Assembly: GCA_009760855.2 (NCBI GenBank)
Contig: WPIO01000053.1
Location: 548,501 to 612,500 of the forward strand
Direction of reading: 5' to 3'
Origin: Cristatella mucedo
Lineage: Eukaryota; Bryozoa; Phylactolaemata; Cristatellidae
DNA: 64,000 nt
Below are positions 35,590-49,184 of this stretch, piece by piece; the stretch's first letter is position 1; every line of letters begins with the position of its first letter. Made by a program: the position numbers and the translations under genes. Below the pieces are notes generated by a model. That model worked only from the letters and a program-made list of their open reading frames with translations, did not search any database and was not told the DNA's origin.

Positions 35590-35935
35590 GGTTTCATTCC
35601 CGACTTGCATCACGACATCTCCTTCCTTGTCCACATTAAAAAAAAAACTAAAACGCATCTTTTATCGTAGCATTTAGTGGGTCCTGTAATTCGTCTTTTA
35701 TGTGCTTATGCATGCTGCCACTAACTATACTTACATGCTGACCTTGTGAATATCACCCTTAGCCATACTATTCTCGCTGTGTATTGAGCATGCTACCACT
35801 AACCGCTCGATGGTTGCTTCCTTTGCAGCAAATGTAAAGCGCCTAGAAAGAGATTGAGTTCTCTGAGGGTGCTTCATCAAGTGTTGGAATTATTTTTATT
35901 ACTAATAGGGTGTTATATCAGATGTATTATCATTG
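35590..35935 (+). mobile_element. L2-type LINE 3' end, older copy
   Basis: CCCGACTTGCATCACGACAT, a poly-A expansion at 35637-35647, ACGCATCTTTTATCGTAGCA, TTTAGTGGGTCCTGTAATTC, then the 3' UTR, AAATGTAAAGCGCCTAGAAA, a GAGGGTGCTTCATCAAGTG tail and a degenerate ATT end. It is diverged from the cleaner copies. Confidence 0.72.
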
Positions 35936-37140
35936 TTATTATTATAATTAATATTGTCCTTATTTTTATTCCTCATTGGCATCAAGGCAACAACATGTTA
36001 TTGGCCTTGACCTTGATGGATTGAGGCTGCAAGCCGGGAGCTGAGTTTTAGTTTCAGCCAGCACTCATAAGATGATCAGCACCTAGCATGAGTAGACAGC
36101 TCTCATAGCAAAGCAGAGGGACCCCTCGCGGCCACCGCTAAGAGCTGAGGAGCACTGAGAACTTTCGGGCGGACAGCAGCCGTTCGTGTCACATCCGGTA
36201 GAGGAGTAGGAGGCGAAGTGGCTTTCAGCTTACGGCTGGCTGTTCCCCAGTGGCGCGTGCCACACTGCTGACCACGAGTGCTCAAGGAAGTGTCGCAGCA
36301 CGAGCCGGCCTTTCAGTGGCAAGCAGCAGGTAGCAGCAGGCTGCAGCCGTAGCCGTAGCAACGACTAGAGGCGCGGGACGCCTCATCCGTACGCCCCTTT
36401 CCCACCTCCTCCCCGGTGCGAGCTAGCGAGCAGGACAGTTACGGTGTCGTCCGCCGAGCAGCGAAGAGGGCTTAGCTTATGCGGTGGTGGCTGCGGCTGG
36501 CTTCGCGCGAGGCCCGGCGTAATCCCTGTCAATACCTGCAGAGCGCTGAGGCACTCGGCCGTATGTACTTAGCCAATAGAGGACAGTTTAGAATTTGTCT
36601 AAATATTACCTTTATAATTCGTGAATATGGCAAATTACTTACTTTTGAATAAGCGAAATTGAATTGTTTGCACGCATTGTTTGTGCTCCTGGTCCGTGGC
36701 TTACTCGTGTGTGTGCAGCGCCACCACTTGTGCCCCTGCGAGCTGCACACAAGGCTGAAGGCATGTTTGTGCAGACCCTTAAAATAGAGCTGACATAAGC
36801 TGCCTGCCAGCAGGTCGGCGCATGCCTGCACGGTGCCCATCTAGACGCAGGAGCCCTCTCTCCTCGCCCACCTTCATTCCCACAGACCCGTCCGCCACCG
36901 TCCCTGCCACCTCCCCGGCCGTCAGCGCTGCTGCTGCTGCTGTGCCGGCATGGGTTAGAGGGCACTGCGGTCGATGCAGTGCGCTGGACGCCTCGACGTC
37001 CGCGGCGGCAGCGGCGGCGGTGGAGCCTGTGCTGCGATGACCTGCCCGTCTACGGTCGCTTCTGCATCGCATCGTCGTCAAAGCTGTTCTGTCGAAGCTG
37101 TTCTGTCGAAGTCAGCCGAACGGTCGCTGCCACTCGATCG
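35936..37140. other. No supported gene
   Basis: Short CAG/CTG-rich and GCC-rich patches and AT-rich ends. Frames of up to 108 codons on the minus strand show no known motif. Confidence 0.35.
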
Positions 37141-37314
37141 GAGAAAGAGGAGGAGAGGGAGGAGGAGGAGGAGAGGGAGGAGGAGGAGGAGGAGGAGAGG
37201 GAGGAGGAGGGGGGGAGGAGGAGGAGGAGGAGGAGGAGGAGGAGGAGGAGGAGGAGAGGAGGAGGAGGAGGAGAGGGAGAGGAGGAGGAGGAGAGGGAGG
37301 AGGAGGAGGAGAGG

Positions 37315-37346
<32 letters not shown>

Positions 37347-37450
37347 GGAGGAGGAGGAGGAGGAGAGGGAGGAGGAGGAGGGAGGAGAGGGAGGAGGAGG
37401 AGGAGAGGGAGAGCGGGAGAGAGAAAGAGAAAGAGGGGGAGAGAAAGAAA
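37141..37450. repeat. (GGA)n / GAGG polypurine tract
   Basis: About 300 bases of GGA and GAGG units with almost no pyrimidines on the + strand. Poly-Glu/Arg/Gly frames and the Ser/Pro/Leu frames opposite are repeat translations. Confidence 0.95.
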
Positions 37451-40400
37451 GTTGCTTCTTAGGTTTGTCTTCTGTTGACTTATCGGATGGCGGACGAGTG
37501 GCCGACACGAAGTGTTCGGCAGGTGGAGTGAGACAAACCGGGCGCAGACCGTTGTCCAGGCCGAGCATTCTGCTCAGATCGCTAGCAACTTGGCGCCACC
37601 CTGAACCTACCCAATGCATTGGGTGCCGGGTGTCGGGCTGCCTGGTGCTGGTGCCTGCCTTTAATCCTCATGTCATCATATCAAGTAAGTATGGATGCCT
37701 TTGATGCTCGTTTGATCCTAGCGCTCGGTTGGTTTAATTGTGGCAGCTCTTGAAAAAGCCTACACCAGTCCTGTCACTGGCTTAATCCTGGCTTGACTCA
37801 TAGAGGTGGCACTTTTTTTGTTAAGGAGGCTTCGACCTTGATGCGACTTTAACCAGCCAGTCGTTGGGTGGGCTGAAGGTGGATGACTCAGCTTTTAAAG
37901 AAGGGGGCGATTGAAGCGCCCCTCGGTGCACTCACTGCCTGTTTCCCTTGCTCCCACGCCGGCTGCACACCACGGCGTCAGCTGGCTTTCCCAACCCCTG
38001 CAGCCTTGACCCCGGTATGCGGCTATCAGCCGTACAGGGAGGCAGCCGGCGGTTGGCTGCTAGCTACGCTCGAAGCAACTGCAGCCTCTGTGGGCTGGGG
38101 ACTTGCCAGGGGTGGCTCCTAGCCGCAGGCGGGCAGCAGCAGCAGCCTGCCGCTGCGGCCGCGGTGGGCTCATAAAGCTCATAAAGCGGCCGACGGTACC
38201 TCGGGTCGTCGATTTACCACCGTCGCCGGCTGCCATCCAGCTGCCGATGACAGCATCCCTCCGTACCAGCTAGCCTGCCGGGCTGCCGATGAGACTGGGG
38301 CCGGCCGGTAGCCGCGGCTAGCCAATCAGAAGCGAGCCTGGCCAACTCGACTGGCCCGAGAGCTAGCAATTGTCTCTTTTGAAATAATACATAAATGCAC
38401 GTTCAACAGAAGGCTATTTAGACAAGGTAGCAGCAGCAGCAGCAGGCTGACGGAGCCGAGAGCCACCCGTGTGAGCTCGTGAGCCGTGCCGTTGTTGGTA
38501 CGCTGACTGCTAAGAGGCACTGTCCCACAGTGGTCACTGCCAGGCTCAGCCCTGCGACCGTGCCACCGACCTGTTGCCGGCAGCAGATCCTCCTTCAGAG
38601 CACAGAGACAGGACTCGACACGGCTGGCGGCCGCAGCGGGGCGCCTAGACGACGCATCCGCCGAGGGTGAGTACAGACCGAGCGCTGGAGCGAAGGTAGC
38701 TAGCCATGCTGTCTGCTTCGCTTGATGCTTGAGGCAGAGGAGCTGAGAGGACTTGAGAGCAGAGGAGCCGCATTGAGAGCAGCAGCAGCATTCAAGTAGC
38801 TCCAAGCTAAAGCTTTCTCGAGGCGGCAGAGGATTGCTACCTCGCAGAGACTCGACGACCGGTTCCACTCTGCCAGCCGCCTGTCCGCGTGGTTTGACAC
38901 TGGGTCCTTTGCAGTCCAGTGCCGAGCCGAGTCGTTGCCGTCGAATTGACTGCTAAACTCAGTCGTTGCGGCCGCGTGCCGCGGGAGTCGTGCGGCCACG
39001 GCACGGGAACGGAGGGTAACCGAAGTACTGTGCTATCGCCCTTTGATCGGTTGTAAAGTGAAGGAACGGCCCTGGCCCCACAGGCGACCGCCGCCGCCGG
39101 TGTGGCCAGCGTAGGCAGTCGCACTGTCCCCGGGCTACCCGGCAGCGGTAGCAGCAGCCTCGGTCAGGGATGGCTTCGGTAATTACCTTGTCAAGCCCTA
39201 GCTGAGTCGAAGTCGCCGACTCGCTTTTATCTCACCGTGGATGGTGTGGCCGGTCCCCCTCTCCCCGGGCAGCCACACCGTACGAATTCGGCACACCACG
39301 TTCCTCCGTAGGGCAGCAGCAAAGGGGTTCGTCTGCCCCCCTCCACCTGGCAGGGCAGGCCGTAAAAGCTAGCTACGGGCTTTGCATGCAGGCTGTGACA
39401 CAGTGTGTTCTGCTGATAGTGTCCTGCCGGCCTGTCAAGCACCGAGCTGCCAGCCTCTGGTTCTGCCCCCTCCCTGGATGGTCGGCATGCCGGCGGCTCC
39501 AGAGGAGGTTAGATCCCTGCCTGACCTAGGCAGACTGCCACCTGTGCCACCACCGGGGCACCCGAAGCAAGTCGTTCACGTATGTGCACGCGAGCGCCCG
39601 CTGCCTCGCAGGAGCTTAGCCATCGGCTCCCGCAGGCTGCAGCAGCCATCAATAACGGCTGCTGTAGCGAGCATCGTTTGTGTCAATAGCATCCTTCTGT
39701 CGCTTGGACGACCTCTCCGGATGCTGCTAATGCATTCACTCGCGGCCGCCCTGTCATGTCGCCCTGTCGCCCCGGCGCGTCGAGCTTCGAAGTTCGGTCA
39801 CGCGGTCCAGCTCCTTCGCATGCTCGAGCGCCTGCACTCGCGCCTGCGCATAGCTGCAGCTGCAGCAGAGGGCAGCTGGGAAGGGGACTGCTATCTCCTT
39901 TATTTTGTGTGGGGGGTAGCCCACTTAGAGCGATTGGAGTTCAGCGAATCACCGACTGGCTGAAGCACCGATGCTTCTGTCTGCTGCTTAACCATGGCAA
40001 CCCGTGAGGTCGCAGAGCTGCCGCCGGCAGTCGAGCTGCCGCTGTTTTTGCATGCTTCCAGAAGCACGCACTGCAGCACCAGCACCAGTCAGCTGTTGGA
40101 GTTGCGATTACTGCGCGCGGTCTTTGCTGGGCTCTTCACTGGTGGCAGTGAGGCCATGGCGGCCATCACATGAGTAGTGAGGCCATGGCGGCCATCACAT
40201 GAGTAGTGAGGCCATGGCATCACATGAGGCTGCAGCAGCTGCTGCTGCATACACTTGCAGCATACATGAGGCCGTGGCGGCCACAGCAGCAGCAGTGACG
40301 GACGGCGGCGGCGCTTCGGTTGGTTGCCGATGCAGCCTTGGCCGTCTGCCGTCTGCCGTCTGCCACTCCTGCGATGGATGCCCCTATGCCGGCCCTGCTT

Positions 40401-40784
40401 GGGTAATAAAATCTTGCCGCCGTCGGCTCTGACTTCACTGTCAGCCCCCTATTTTGAGCTAAACAAGCATCCATTTAAAGGCTCACAATAGCAAGATCGT
40501 ATTGATAGGTTCATCCGAGCGAAATTAAATTTTATTACCCCCAGCCTATTGAAGAGTCAGCTCAATAGGGGTCCCCCTGAGAGAGCAATTTAGCTGCTCA
40601 GCCAGCAGCAGACGACCCGGCGCACGTGGTGGTAGGTGGACTCGTGGGACCAGGACACACCGTGAGACGGTGGGTGCAGGGAGGCGACTGTGGATGGACA
40701 TACAGACAGAGAGCCGTGCACATGCCTGCTTGCATGCGAGCGCATGTTGTGAGCGTGTCTGCAAATTTCGGCATGAGTCTTTGT
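37451..40784. other. CAG/CTG-rich, gene-poor stretch
   Basis: Many scattered GCAGC/GCTGC clusters, and a 29-bp tandem repeat at 40147-40230 (AGTGAGGCCATGGCGGCCAT..., two full copies and one shortened copy). Open frames up to 193 codons (39382-39963) have no recognisable domain and no flanking splice-coherent partners, so none is called a gene. Confidence 0.4.
40147..40230. repeat. 29-bp tandem repeat
   Basis: AGTGAGGCCATGGCGGCCAT plus CACATGAGT at 40147-40175 and 40176-40204. A third unit from 40205 lacks GCGGCC. Confidence 0.8.
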
Positions 40785-40860
40785 GTTGTGTGTGTGTGTG
40801 TGTGTGTTTGTGTGTGTGTGTGCACTTTTATGTGTGTACGTTTATTTGTGTGCATGTGCT
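40785..40860. repeat. (GT)n microsatellite
   Basis: Interrupted TG dinucleotide repeats, strongest at 40789-40821. Confidence 0.85.
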
Positions 40861-40959
40861 TGCTTGTCTACGAGCAAGGCATGCAATCTTCTTGCATGCA
40901 CACCTTGGCCCCCTCCGGTGCCCACACCTTTCAAGCTTTTGGCTGTAGCTTGCTGCAGC

Positions 40960-41074
40960 TAGCTATCACTGACCATTCGATCGTGCTTCTTTTGCAGCAA
41001 ATGTAAAGCGCCAAGAAAGAGGCTGAGTTCTCTGTGGGCGCTATATCAATCAAGTGCACTGCTATTATTATTGC
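40960..41074 (+). mobile_element. L2-type LINE 3' tail
   Basis: GACCATTCGATCGTGCTTCT, TTGCAGCAAATGTAAAGCGC, a GCTGAGTTCTCTGTGGGCGC hairpin and a ...CAAGTGCACTGCTATTATTATT tail. Only the tail survives. Confidence 0.72.
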
Positions 41075-41309
41075 TGCCATAGCACGGCTAGCACTCACTG
41101 AGGAGGAGGGTGGGCGGGGCACGAACTCTAAGCTCTAACAGCTCTCCAGCGTTATCGCAGCTCCAGCAGTTGGTCGTCTGTGAGGCTGCTGCAGGCTGCT
41201 GCCGTTGAGCCTAGCCTCAGCTGCCCCTAGTTATTACCAGCAAGCACTGCAGCAACTGTAGGAGTGGCTGCCTGCTCTTGGGCCCACACCTGGCTGCCAG
41301 CTCCAGTCT

Positions 41310-41610
41310 TGGTAATAATAATCATAATTATAATATTAACAATATTAAACATTTGATAAAGCGCCCTCAAATAACCCAATCTCTTTCTAGATGCTTTACA
41401 TTTGCTGCAGAGGAAATAAGATTGAATGGTTAGTGGTAGCATGCTCCATAAACAACAAGAATAACATGGTTAGGGGTGACATGCACAGAGTCAGCATGCA
41501 AGTGTGGTTAGTGGCAGCATGCACAGTATCTGCACGCTTGAGCACATGAAGGACGAGTCACAGGAGCCCACTAACTGCCGCCATAAATAGGTGCTTTTTT
41601 ACGTGAAAGC
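41310..41610 (-). mobile_element. L2-type LINE 3' end
   Basis: From the AT-rich AAT tail (about 41312-41350), then TGATAAAGCGCCCTCAAATA, ATGCTTTACATTTGCTGCAG, CATGGTTAGGGGTGACATGC, and on to GAGCCCACTAACTGCCGCCA and AAATAGGTGC (end of the coding region). Confidence 0.8.
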
Positions 41611-42424
41611 TTCAGTGTTAAAATTCTCTGATGGGTCAGTGGGGCACAAGGATGGGATAGGTGGAGTGGTGAGGTGGGTGGGGGCCAAGGTAGAGAATAC
41701 AGTGGCAGCCACTGTTGTCCTAACCACGTGTGTGGTCAGACTGCACCCATCCATAGCCGGTTCAGACTTATCTGTAATAGGATTAGGGAGGTAATTATAT
41801 TATTTCATGAATGATTCCCTCAGTTGATATGGCTGCTCAACTCTTAGCAAAGCCAACAATCCTAAGGCCAAGGCTTGCACCGACCTGGGTAGAGGGCTAG
41901 AGAAGGTGTGGTGGGGGTGATGGAGGGTGCTAGGAGCCACAATCCTGCTCCAGCTGCAGGCAGTAGTCCGTTGTGAATGAGACGCAGTGCAAACTCTGTG
42001 CCACGCCCACTCCAACAACGTCACATGTTAGACTCTAGCACGGGAGCCTCTAGCAGCTAGAGGCTCCACCAGCAAATGCTGCTGCTGCCGAGCACTGCTG
42101 CTGCGGCTGCTGCTGCCACTGGCATGCTAAGCGTGATCTGCTTTCATCTAGCTAACCATTTTTTCTTTCATTAGCACAACCTGCAATCTAAGAGAATCTG
42201 ACAGATTGCAGCATGTACCTATCTCACGGTTGCTTCCTATTACAGCAGTTGTAGCAGGCTCCGAATTGTCGCCTGTCTATCAGGGGATGTGTGCAGGATG
42301 GGGTGTTGGGCCCTGGATGTGGCCGAATGCTAATGCAGGCAGCATTGTGCTGTTGCTAGCAAGCTGCCGGATGCCATCCCAGAAGTAAGGCAGCCTATTG
42401 GTCATTTGCTAATGCTTTCTGTGT
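41611..42424. other. No recognisable gene
   Basis: Short open frames without motifs, and a CTGCTG-rich patch at 42076-42118. Confidence 0.35.
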
Positions 42425-42587
42425 GGCACCTGTAAAGTGCCTACAAAGAGATACAGTTCTCCGAGTTCGCTATACAAATGCATCATTATTATCATTAGTA
42501 CTATTAAATGTAAAGCGCCTAGAAAGAGATTAAGTTCTCTGAGGGCGCTTTATCAAGTGCAATATTATTATTATTATTATTATTATT
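42425..42587 (+). mobile_element. Two L2/SINE-type tails in tandem
   Basis: A first, diverged tail (42428-42507, GTAAAGTGCCTACAAAGAGA...ATACAAATGCATCATTATTATC) is followed at once by a clean L2 tail (42508-42587, AATGTAAAGCGCCTAGAAAG...GCGCTTTATCAAGTGCAATA, then ATT repeats). The second probably landed in the ATT end of the first. Confidence 0.75.
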
Positions 42588-43349
42588 GGTCAAACGAGGG
42601 GACTTTAAAGTCACCGTTTTCCATAAATGAAAGAGTGATTACAGCTTTTCACGTGCATTCTACCCAGGAACCTCTGCAGGCATTGCAACGAAGCCACCGA
42701 AGCAGCGCCGAGCCAGCCAGCCAGCCGGCCAGCCAGGCTTCGGAAGATTTTCGTGTAACGGAGGATGCCGAGGTCAAGGCAACAGCATCCTCTGGACCAG
42801 ATCGAGGCGCCCTAGCAGTCACCCCTCTTTCACCAGCTGGCCGGCCGGCAGTCGGCACTGCAACTCGAGAGCCCGACCCGCTCTGCGAGACTGAGAGAGC
42901 CAGCCTTGGCTCTGTCTGCAGCACGGCGCTGCTGTAGAGGGATCGCCTGGGCCCGGACAATGCCCGTAAAGTACCTCTATGGATAGTGTCCTTAGAGCAT
43001 GTGCTCACATCCGACAAGGCTTGGTGCTGCTGCGGAGGTAAAGTGAGGCATCACCTTTACTAAATAAGGCAGCAGCAGCACGTGCACCTTGCCCATTTTA
43101 ATCCCCCCAGCCCCCCTGCCACAATCACTGGCACATGCCATTCGATCCAGCTAACACCTCGAACTCTAGCTACACCGGTGAATCCGGTGCACCAGCAGCT
43201 GGCCATCGGCCATCTTGGGGTGTGCAGTATCGCTTAGTTCGTGCTGCTCAATTACTCTGCTGTCAGGGTGAGTGACCTCCTAGTTGTCAGTGGTCAAGTT
43301 GCATGCCTTTCTCACCAGCTGTCCGGGACTGTTGCTAGCTGGTAGCCAC
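42588..43349. other. No recognisable gene
   Basis: One plus-strand frame continues to 42937 without any known domain. The ATT-derived residues at its start show it is not a real protein from end to end. Confidence 0.35.
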
Positions 43350-44337
<988 letters not shown>

Positions 44338-44478
44338 TAATATAACTCGATCTCAATTCAGGCTCTCAGCATGTGCGCTTGTCTCAAGCTCATGAATTCG
44401 GTCACCACTTGCATCCACCTTAACATCGGTCGTTAAAGGCGAGCACCTTAACCATTGGGCTAAACCAGCGAGGCATTC
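44338..44478 (-). mobile_element. SINE I copy, decayed
   Basis: Minus strand: CGCTGGTTTAGCCCAATGGT and TAAGGTGCTCGCC give a good box A region. Box B is decayed (AATTCATGAGCTTGAGACAA). The tail GCCTGAATTGAGATCGAGTT is partial. Confidence 0.6.
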
Positions 44479-44917
44479 GCTTATACACGAGTGAGTTCGA
44501 GCCGTCGTAGCTGATTGACCGAATTTCGTAATTAAGAGTGTGTACATGTAGAGGCGAGGCAATCGGGTGCATGCGAAATTGCAGCAAATTGAACGGAGCA
44601 CCTTGCTCAGCCAACTAAACTGATAAGAAGATATCGACGTAAATGAGGCTGGCATCCACCCTGCCAGGCTTAATACAGATCTCATACCGAGGAAGCGTCC
44701 ACAGCCATTCGTACTCAAGTTTTCTCTAGCTCAGGTTAGGTTTACAAAAATCGGATCGCCTACATTTTTGGACAAAGTAGCCCGTACAGCGGCAATATAA
44801 TTTAGGCTGCCCACGTGCAATAATAGGATATACGTATTAGAAAATAGAATAAGCATAACTCTTTCCTTGTAACAACGAGTAACGCTCCAGCAGAGTACTT
44901 GCGAACAAAAGTTGCAC

Positions 44918-45022
<105 letters not shown>

Positions 45023-45269
45023 ATATAGAGGGAGAGACAAAACGCATAGAAAGGTAAAATAAGAGAGAAAGCGTAGTGTATCGGCAGTGTAATGCAGCAT
45101 GGCTTCAGCAAGGATGCCGGAGGAGAAACCGTGAGTGTTATGTCACGATGTCGTGAGGCTGCAGAAACATGCATGCAAGTGGACAGTTTTAATCACCAGG
45201 TCTTAGATTATAAAGCATAGTTAAAGAATAATATTAGCTATAGTAAATACTGCTAAGTATTTTAAAGCA

Positions 45270-45900
45270 CCCTCTTGGAAATAAATCTCTTTCGCCCTCT
45301 GCATAGGCTGGAATAAAAGCATGCAAACTAATTAGCGGCGCTTTGCGTAATAATGGCAGTAGCGATTGCCGACAGGGCGACTCGCCTGGTCAAAGAATAT
45401 ATTATGTCAGGACGGTAGTTTTTAGCTTCGCACATGCGCTGCTAAGTCAGGGAGAGCTGTCGTGACGTCAGTCGGTGGAGAGTTCCACACCTCGAGTGCT
45501 TGGGAGCTGAACGCTCGATGCGAGCTGCGAGGCCGGAAGCAAAGGTGAAGGACTCCAGCTAGATGATCAGCAAGCGCGCGCGAGAGAGAGGCCGGCGTAC
45601 GGACGGACGGAGGCGAAGGAAGGGAAAGAGACGATTCGCGGCGATTGAGCGCGCCAGGCGGCTCCGCCAGAGAGGGAGAATGAATTCGCACTAAAGTGAA
45701 GGACAGAACCTTGAACTCGACGCTCTACTTGCGGGCGAGCGAGATTGGGTCGTGGACCGGAGAGAAGCGGACAAGTTCCGTGTCCGGTGTAATGCTCGCC
45801 ATTTTCCACGCTCCCGACGGACTTGCCTAGCTGCAGAATTTCTCGCCGTCCTTTGGGGGTCTTACCGCTCCGGTAGCCAAGCGTGAAAGGAGACGGCTGC
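45270..45900 (-). mobile_element. Old, diverged L2-type LINE fragment
   Basis: The minus-strand translation near 45422-45530 gives HRAFSSQALEVWNSPPTDV, aligning with DRAFSSYAPKAWNSLPTCV of the better copies. At 45700-45870 the + strand shows CCTTGAACTCGACGCTCTAC and TGCAGAATTTCTCGCCGTCC, matching the same order as 12470-12590. A tail-like AAAGCACCC...AATCTCTTTCGCC lies at about 45266-45297. It is GC-shifted and strongly diverged, so older than the others or from a related subfamily. Confidence 0.55.
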
Positions 45901-46349
45901 AGACGTTTAGCTGAGCTGAGCTGTCCGAAAGTATCCAGGCATTTCGTACGCACAGAGACAGCGATTCCAGCTGAAGTTTCGAGCAGCTCTCCTACTTCGG
46001 TTCCATTAGCAGTCGGTTACCTCCTCCGCTATTCATTGCCTGTGCCATTTACGAAGTATGGCTGCACTGCTCCGTTTGGTGTGGCATCGAGGCTCCGTGC
46101 TGTGTGAGATCGAGGCTCATCGTATCGTGAGATCTGGGCTAGCGGCTACGAGCTGGACATCTGGGTGACCCGCGCGAGGCGCGCTTCAGAGTAAGAGCAC
46201 TAACTGCTGCCCCCCCACCGATGCTTCCTTAGTTACTGATGGACATTCGCAGTCGCGTCTATTCGATGAATGTTCAAACGCTTGCATGTGCACGCACATG
46301 TTTATTTAAAAATATGTACACGTTTGTTTAGATATATATGTATACAACG
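45901..46349. other. No recognisable gene
   Basis: Short frames only. Confidence 0.3.
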
Positions 46350-46464
46350 GCACATCCCGACCCAGGTTGACCGAGGTCGTGGGCTCGAGCCCCGTGGCAT
46401 ACGTGAAGCGCCTGACTAGAGAGTAAGTGTTCTTAGGGTGCTGTGCAAATGAATTATTATTATA
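46350..46464 (+). mobile_element. SINE I copy, 5' truncated
   Basis: It begins between boxes A and B (CACATCCCGACCCAGGTTGA). Box B is GGTCGTGGGCTCGAGCCCC, followed by GAAGCGCCTGACTAGAGAGT, GTTCTTAGGGTGCTGTGCAA and ATGAATTATTATTATA. Confidence 0.75.
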
Positions 46465-46794
46465 CATGCACGTGCGGACCTGGTGCATCTGTTTGTATGC
46501 ACGCACATATTTAACTATATAGCGTAGAATGCATTGCAACTGCATGCAGGCATATGTGCATAAGAAATAGTCCTGTATGTTTAAGCAGTCTTCCACATGC
46601 ACACGGTTACTAGTGGTAATCGCGCTCGACTGCCTTTCATTTTGTTATTGCGGAAGTGTAAGCGAGGCCATCTTGAGGCAGTGTTAAGCAGAGTGAACTT
46701 CATAATCAAAAACTAAAACCCATGCTGCTGCTCAATTCTGGGCGCTTCAAGAAACGGCGAGCAATCGTATAGCGTCGCGATCTAATTAGCATAA

Positions 46795-46915
46795 TCTGTC
46801 TCCATCGGTAGCCCCGTAAAGCCACCAACGCCACGTGGGTATCACTCGGAAGAGTTTTCTGTAGTTCCCTCGAAGCGAAAGCAGCTTTCGGTACACATTC
46901 GGTGGACTTTGCTGG
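46795..46915 (-). repeat. Interspersed repeat family C, copy 4
   Basis: The + strand reads CCGTAAAGCCACCAACGCCA, CGTGGGTATCACTCGGAAGA, GTTTTCTGTAG and GCAGCTTTCGGTACACATTC, collinear with copy 3 at 24345-24485 but more diverged. Confidence 0.55.
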
Positions 46916-47760
46916 TAGCTAGTTGCCTAAAGGAGGCGAGGGTGATTTTTAGAGCTTGACTGTGACTGAGTTTTCTGGTAATTCTGTCGCCGCCGCCACT
47001 CAAGCGGCAGCCTCGTTTCGGCGGTGCCCTGGCGACTGGGATTGTCCCGTCGAGAATGGCGAAGCCGCCGCAACGGCCACTCCGAGATTGCCACAAGATA
47101 TTTTCATTGTAAACAAACCCAAACCTCTCTCGCCGGGAACAAATTGCCGGTTAGCTGAGCGCAGACGGCCGTCACCGCCCCGAGCCACCTGCGAGGCAGC
47201 CGGGCGCAGGCGCCCGCAAGACGCCCGCGCCCCGCGGCCGGCGACCGGCTGCGGCCGCGCCGAGCATCGAGCTTTCGCCGAGCAGTGGCTTCGCTCGGCC
47301 GCCTGTCGGCTCTCTCGCGGCTCTTTCGCATGCGCGCGCAGCGTCCGCGCGCAGCATCCGCCCTGCTAGACGACCACGAAATGCGTCGCCGCTCAGCGGC
47401 CGTGCAGCGTCGCCTAGCGGCCGTGCAGCGTCGCCGGCGGCTGTTGGCAGCTCGCGCTGCTCGCGCGGACCGCGAGCAAATATAAAATATTGTCCTGCCA
47501 TCGCGCCGTCAATGGTCGGCGATGCGGCATGAGTTCGCTTCTCCGAGCTGTACCGCTCGTCAGGTCGATATCGCGTCGGTCGGCGACGCATCGAGGAAAG
47601 ATGGCGGTGCCGCCACCACCCAAGTCGCTAGGATGTGCTCGTGCTTTCTCTTACGCCGTAGCGGCGCTGACTAGGAAAAAAGGGCGTGGGAGCTACGTGC
47701 ATTGCGGGCGTGTACGTGCACGTTAACTGTACCTCTTTGCCCGTGCTGCAGGCGTGTATG

Positions 47761-47762
<2 letters not shown>
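46916..47762. other. GC-rich block; no gene called
   Basis: CpG-dense, with the imperfect repeat CGTGCAGCGTCGCC(T/G)(A/G)GCGGC at 47401-47440. Overlapping frames on both strands have compositional character. Confidence 0.35.
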
Positions 47763-47827
<65 letters not shown>

Positions 47828-47945
47828 TCTCTCTCTCCGTATCTCTCTGTCTCCCCCTCTCTCCCTCCCTCGCTCTCTCCCTCCCTCTCTTTCTCCCTAC
47901 CTCTGTGTCTGTCTGTCTGTGTCTGCCTTTCTCTTTCTCTATCTG
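47763..47945. repeat. (CT)n polypyrimidine tract
   Basis: Pure CT at about 47765-47811, then CT with TATCTC, CCCTCTCTC and TGTCTG variants. Confidence 0.95.
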
Positions 47946-49079
47946 CCTTAATCGCTAGTTATTTACCGGCGAATAGCAGACCTTATGCAAAGATACATAT
48001 TCTCTCCTCGGCCGTCGCCCCCGAACATCATCAAACAAATCTAGCGGCCTCTCGAGTCTGTGCACTGCTTCGCTAGCGCATGCTTCGCTAGCGGTAGAAG
48101 CCACCCCGCGGCCTGAGAGACGCCACCTGGCGGCCAAAGCCGCCGCTGACTGAGGCCGGCACCCGAAGCGCCGCAGCGCTAGATGGAAGCGCAGCGAGAC
48201 CCGCCCCTCGCCAACCGCGAGGTGGCGCCACGTGGAGCGCCCGCTCACTGTTTGGTCTGCGCTCGGTTGCGATTGTTAGTCGAGACGTAATTGCAATAAT
48301 AAACAGAAATTCTCGAGCGCCGCTCTCGCGGCTGCAGCCGGTTTTAAATCGGCCAGCCTTCGGGCCTGAATGCCTGCGGACACTGGCTGACGCCCGCCAG
48401 CCGTGGAAACGCGCCGACGCCGAGGGGCCGGCGACAGAGAAAGAGAGAGCCGATCGGACGTAGGCGGTCCGCGGACGAGACGCGACGCCTGCTGTGCGGC
48501 GTCTAGGCCGCCCGCCGCCGCCGCCGCCGACGGCGCGAGCCCGCGAAGTCAGCGAGTCGGCGAAACGCCGACGCGCTGGGCACGCTCGCTGCGAACCGGC
48601 GCACTGCCGATCCGCCGCAGGTCGGGCGTTTAGTCCGCCAGACAGAGCGCGTGCGTCCGCGTTGGCAAACACACCTGCGGATTGCATATTTGTTTAAATG
48701 CCAGAGCCGAGTCCTTTGAGCAGACTTCAGTCGCATTGCGTCAGGCGTCCGAGCGCTGCGGCCGACCGCCACTCGCTCGCGCTCGCTCCGCGCGACCCGG
48801 ACTTTGCAGTCTCGAGAAATCGCCGAGGTGCGGTACTGTTACACAATCGGCGGCGGCATCGACGGCCGCCGACGATCGTCGGATAGAAACGACGGAAAGG
48901 ATGCGGCAGAGCAGACTCAGACGCTGAGCCGAGCGCCACGTGCTGCGGCCATTGTGGCGACGAGACTGGAGGACCTAGCGGTCGAGCGAGACGCACATGC
49001 GCCGGTGCTTTGCGGGCTCGCTTCTACGCATGCACCCACGAGCGAACTCTGTCCGAGCCTCCTCGCTCTCGATCTCGTT
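47946..49079. other. GC-rich block; no gene called
   Basis: CpG-dense with a short CCG run near 48510-48530. Several Ala/Arg-rich frames overlap on both strands. Nothing conserved is seen. Confidence 0.35.
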
Positions 49080-49135
49080 TCACTCCTCTCCCTCTCAATG
49101 TACGTCGTCTTTCTCTCTGCCTGGCTCACCCTCTC

Positions 49136-49184
<49 letters not shown>

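Noticed and set aside
36974-37704. 241-codon Glu/Arg/Gly-rich frame resembling an acidic protein
   Set aside because: It is the translation of the GGA/GAGG tract; flanking parts have no recognisable sequence.
39382-39963. 193-codon plus-strand frame, the longest non-repeat frame outside eya and LINEs
   Set aside because: No domain, no conserved motif, no coherent neighbouring exons, and CAG/CTG-biased composition. I cannot support a gene.
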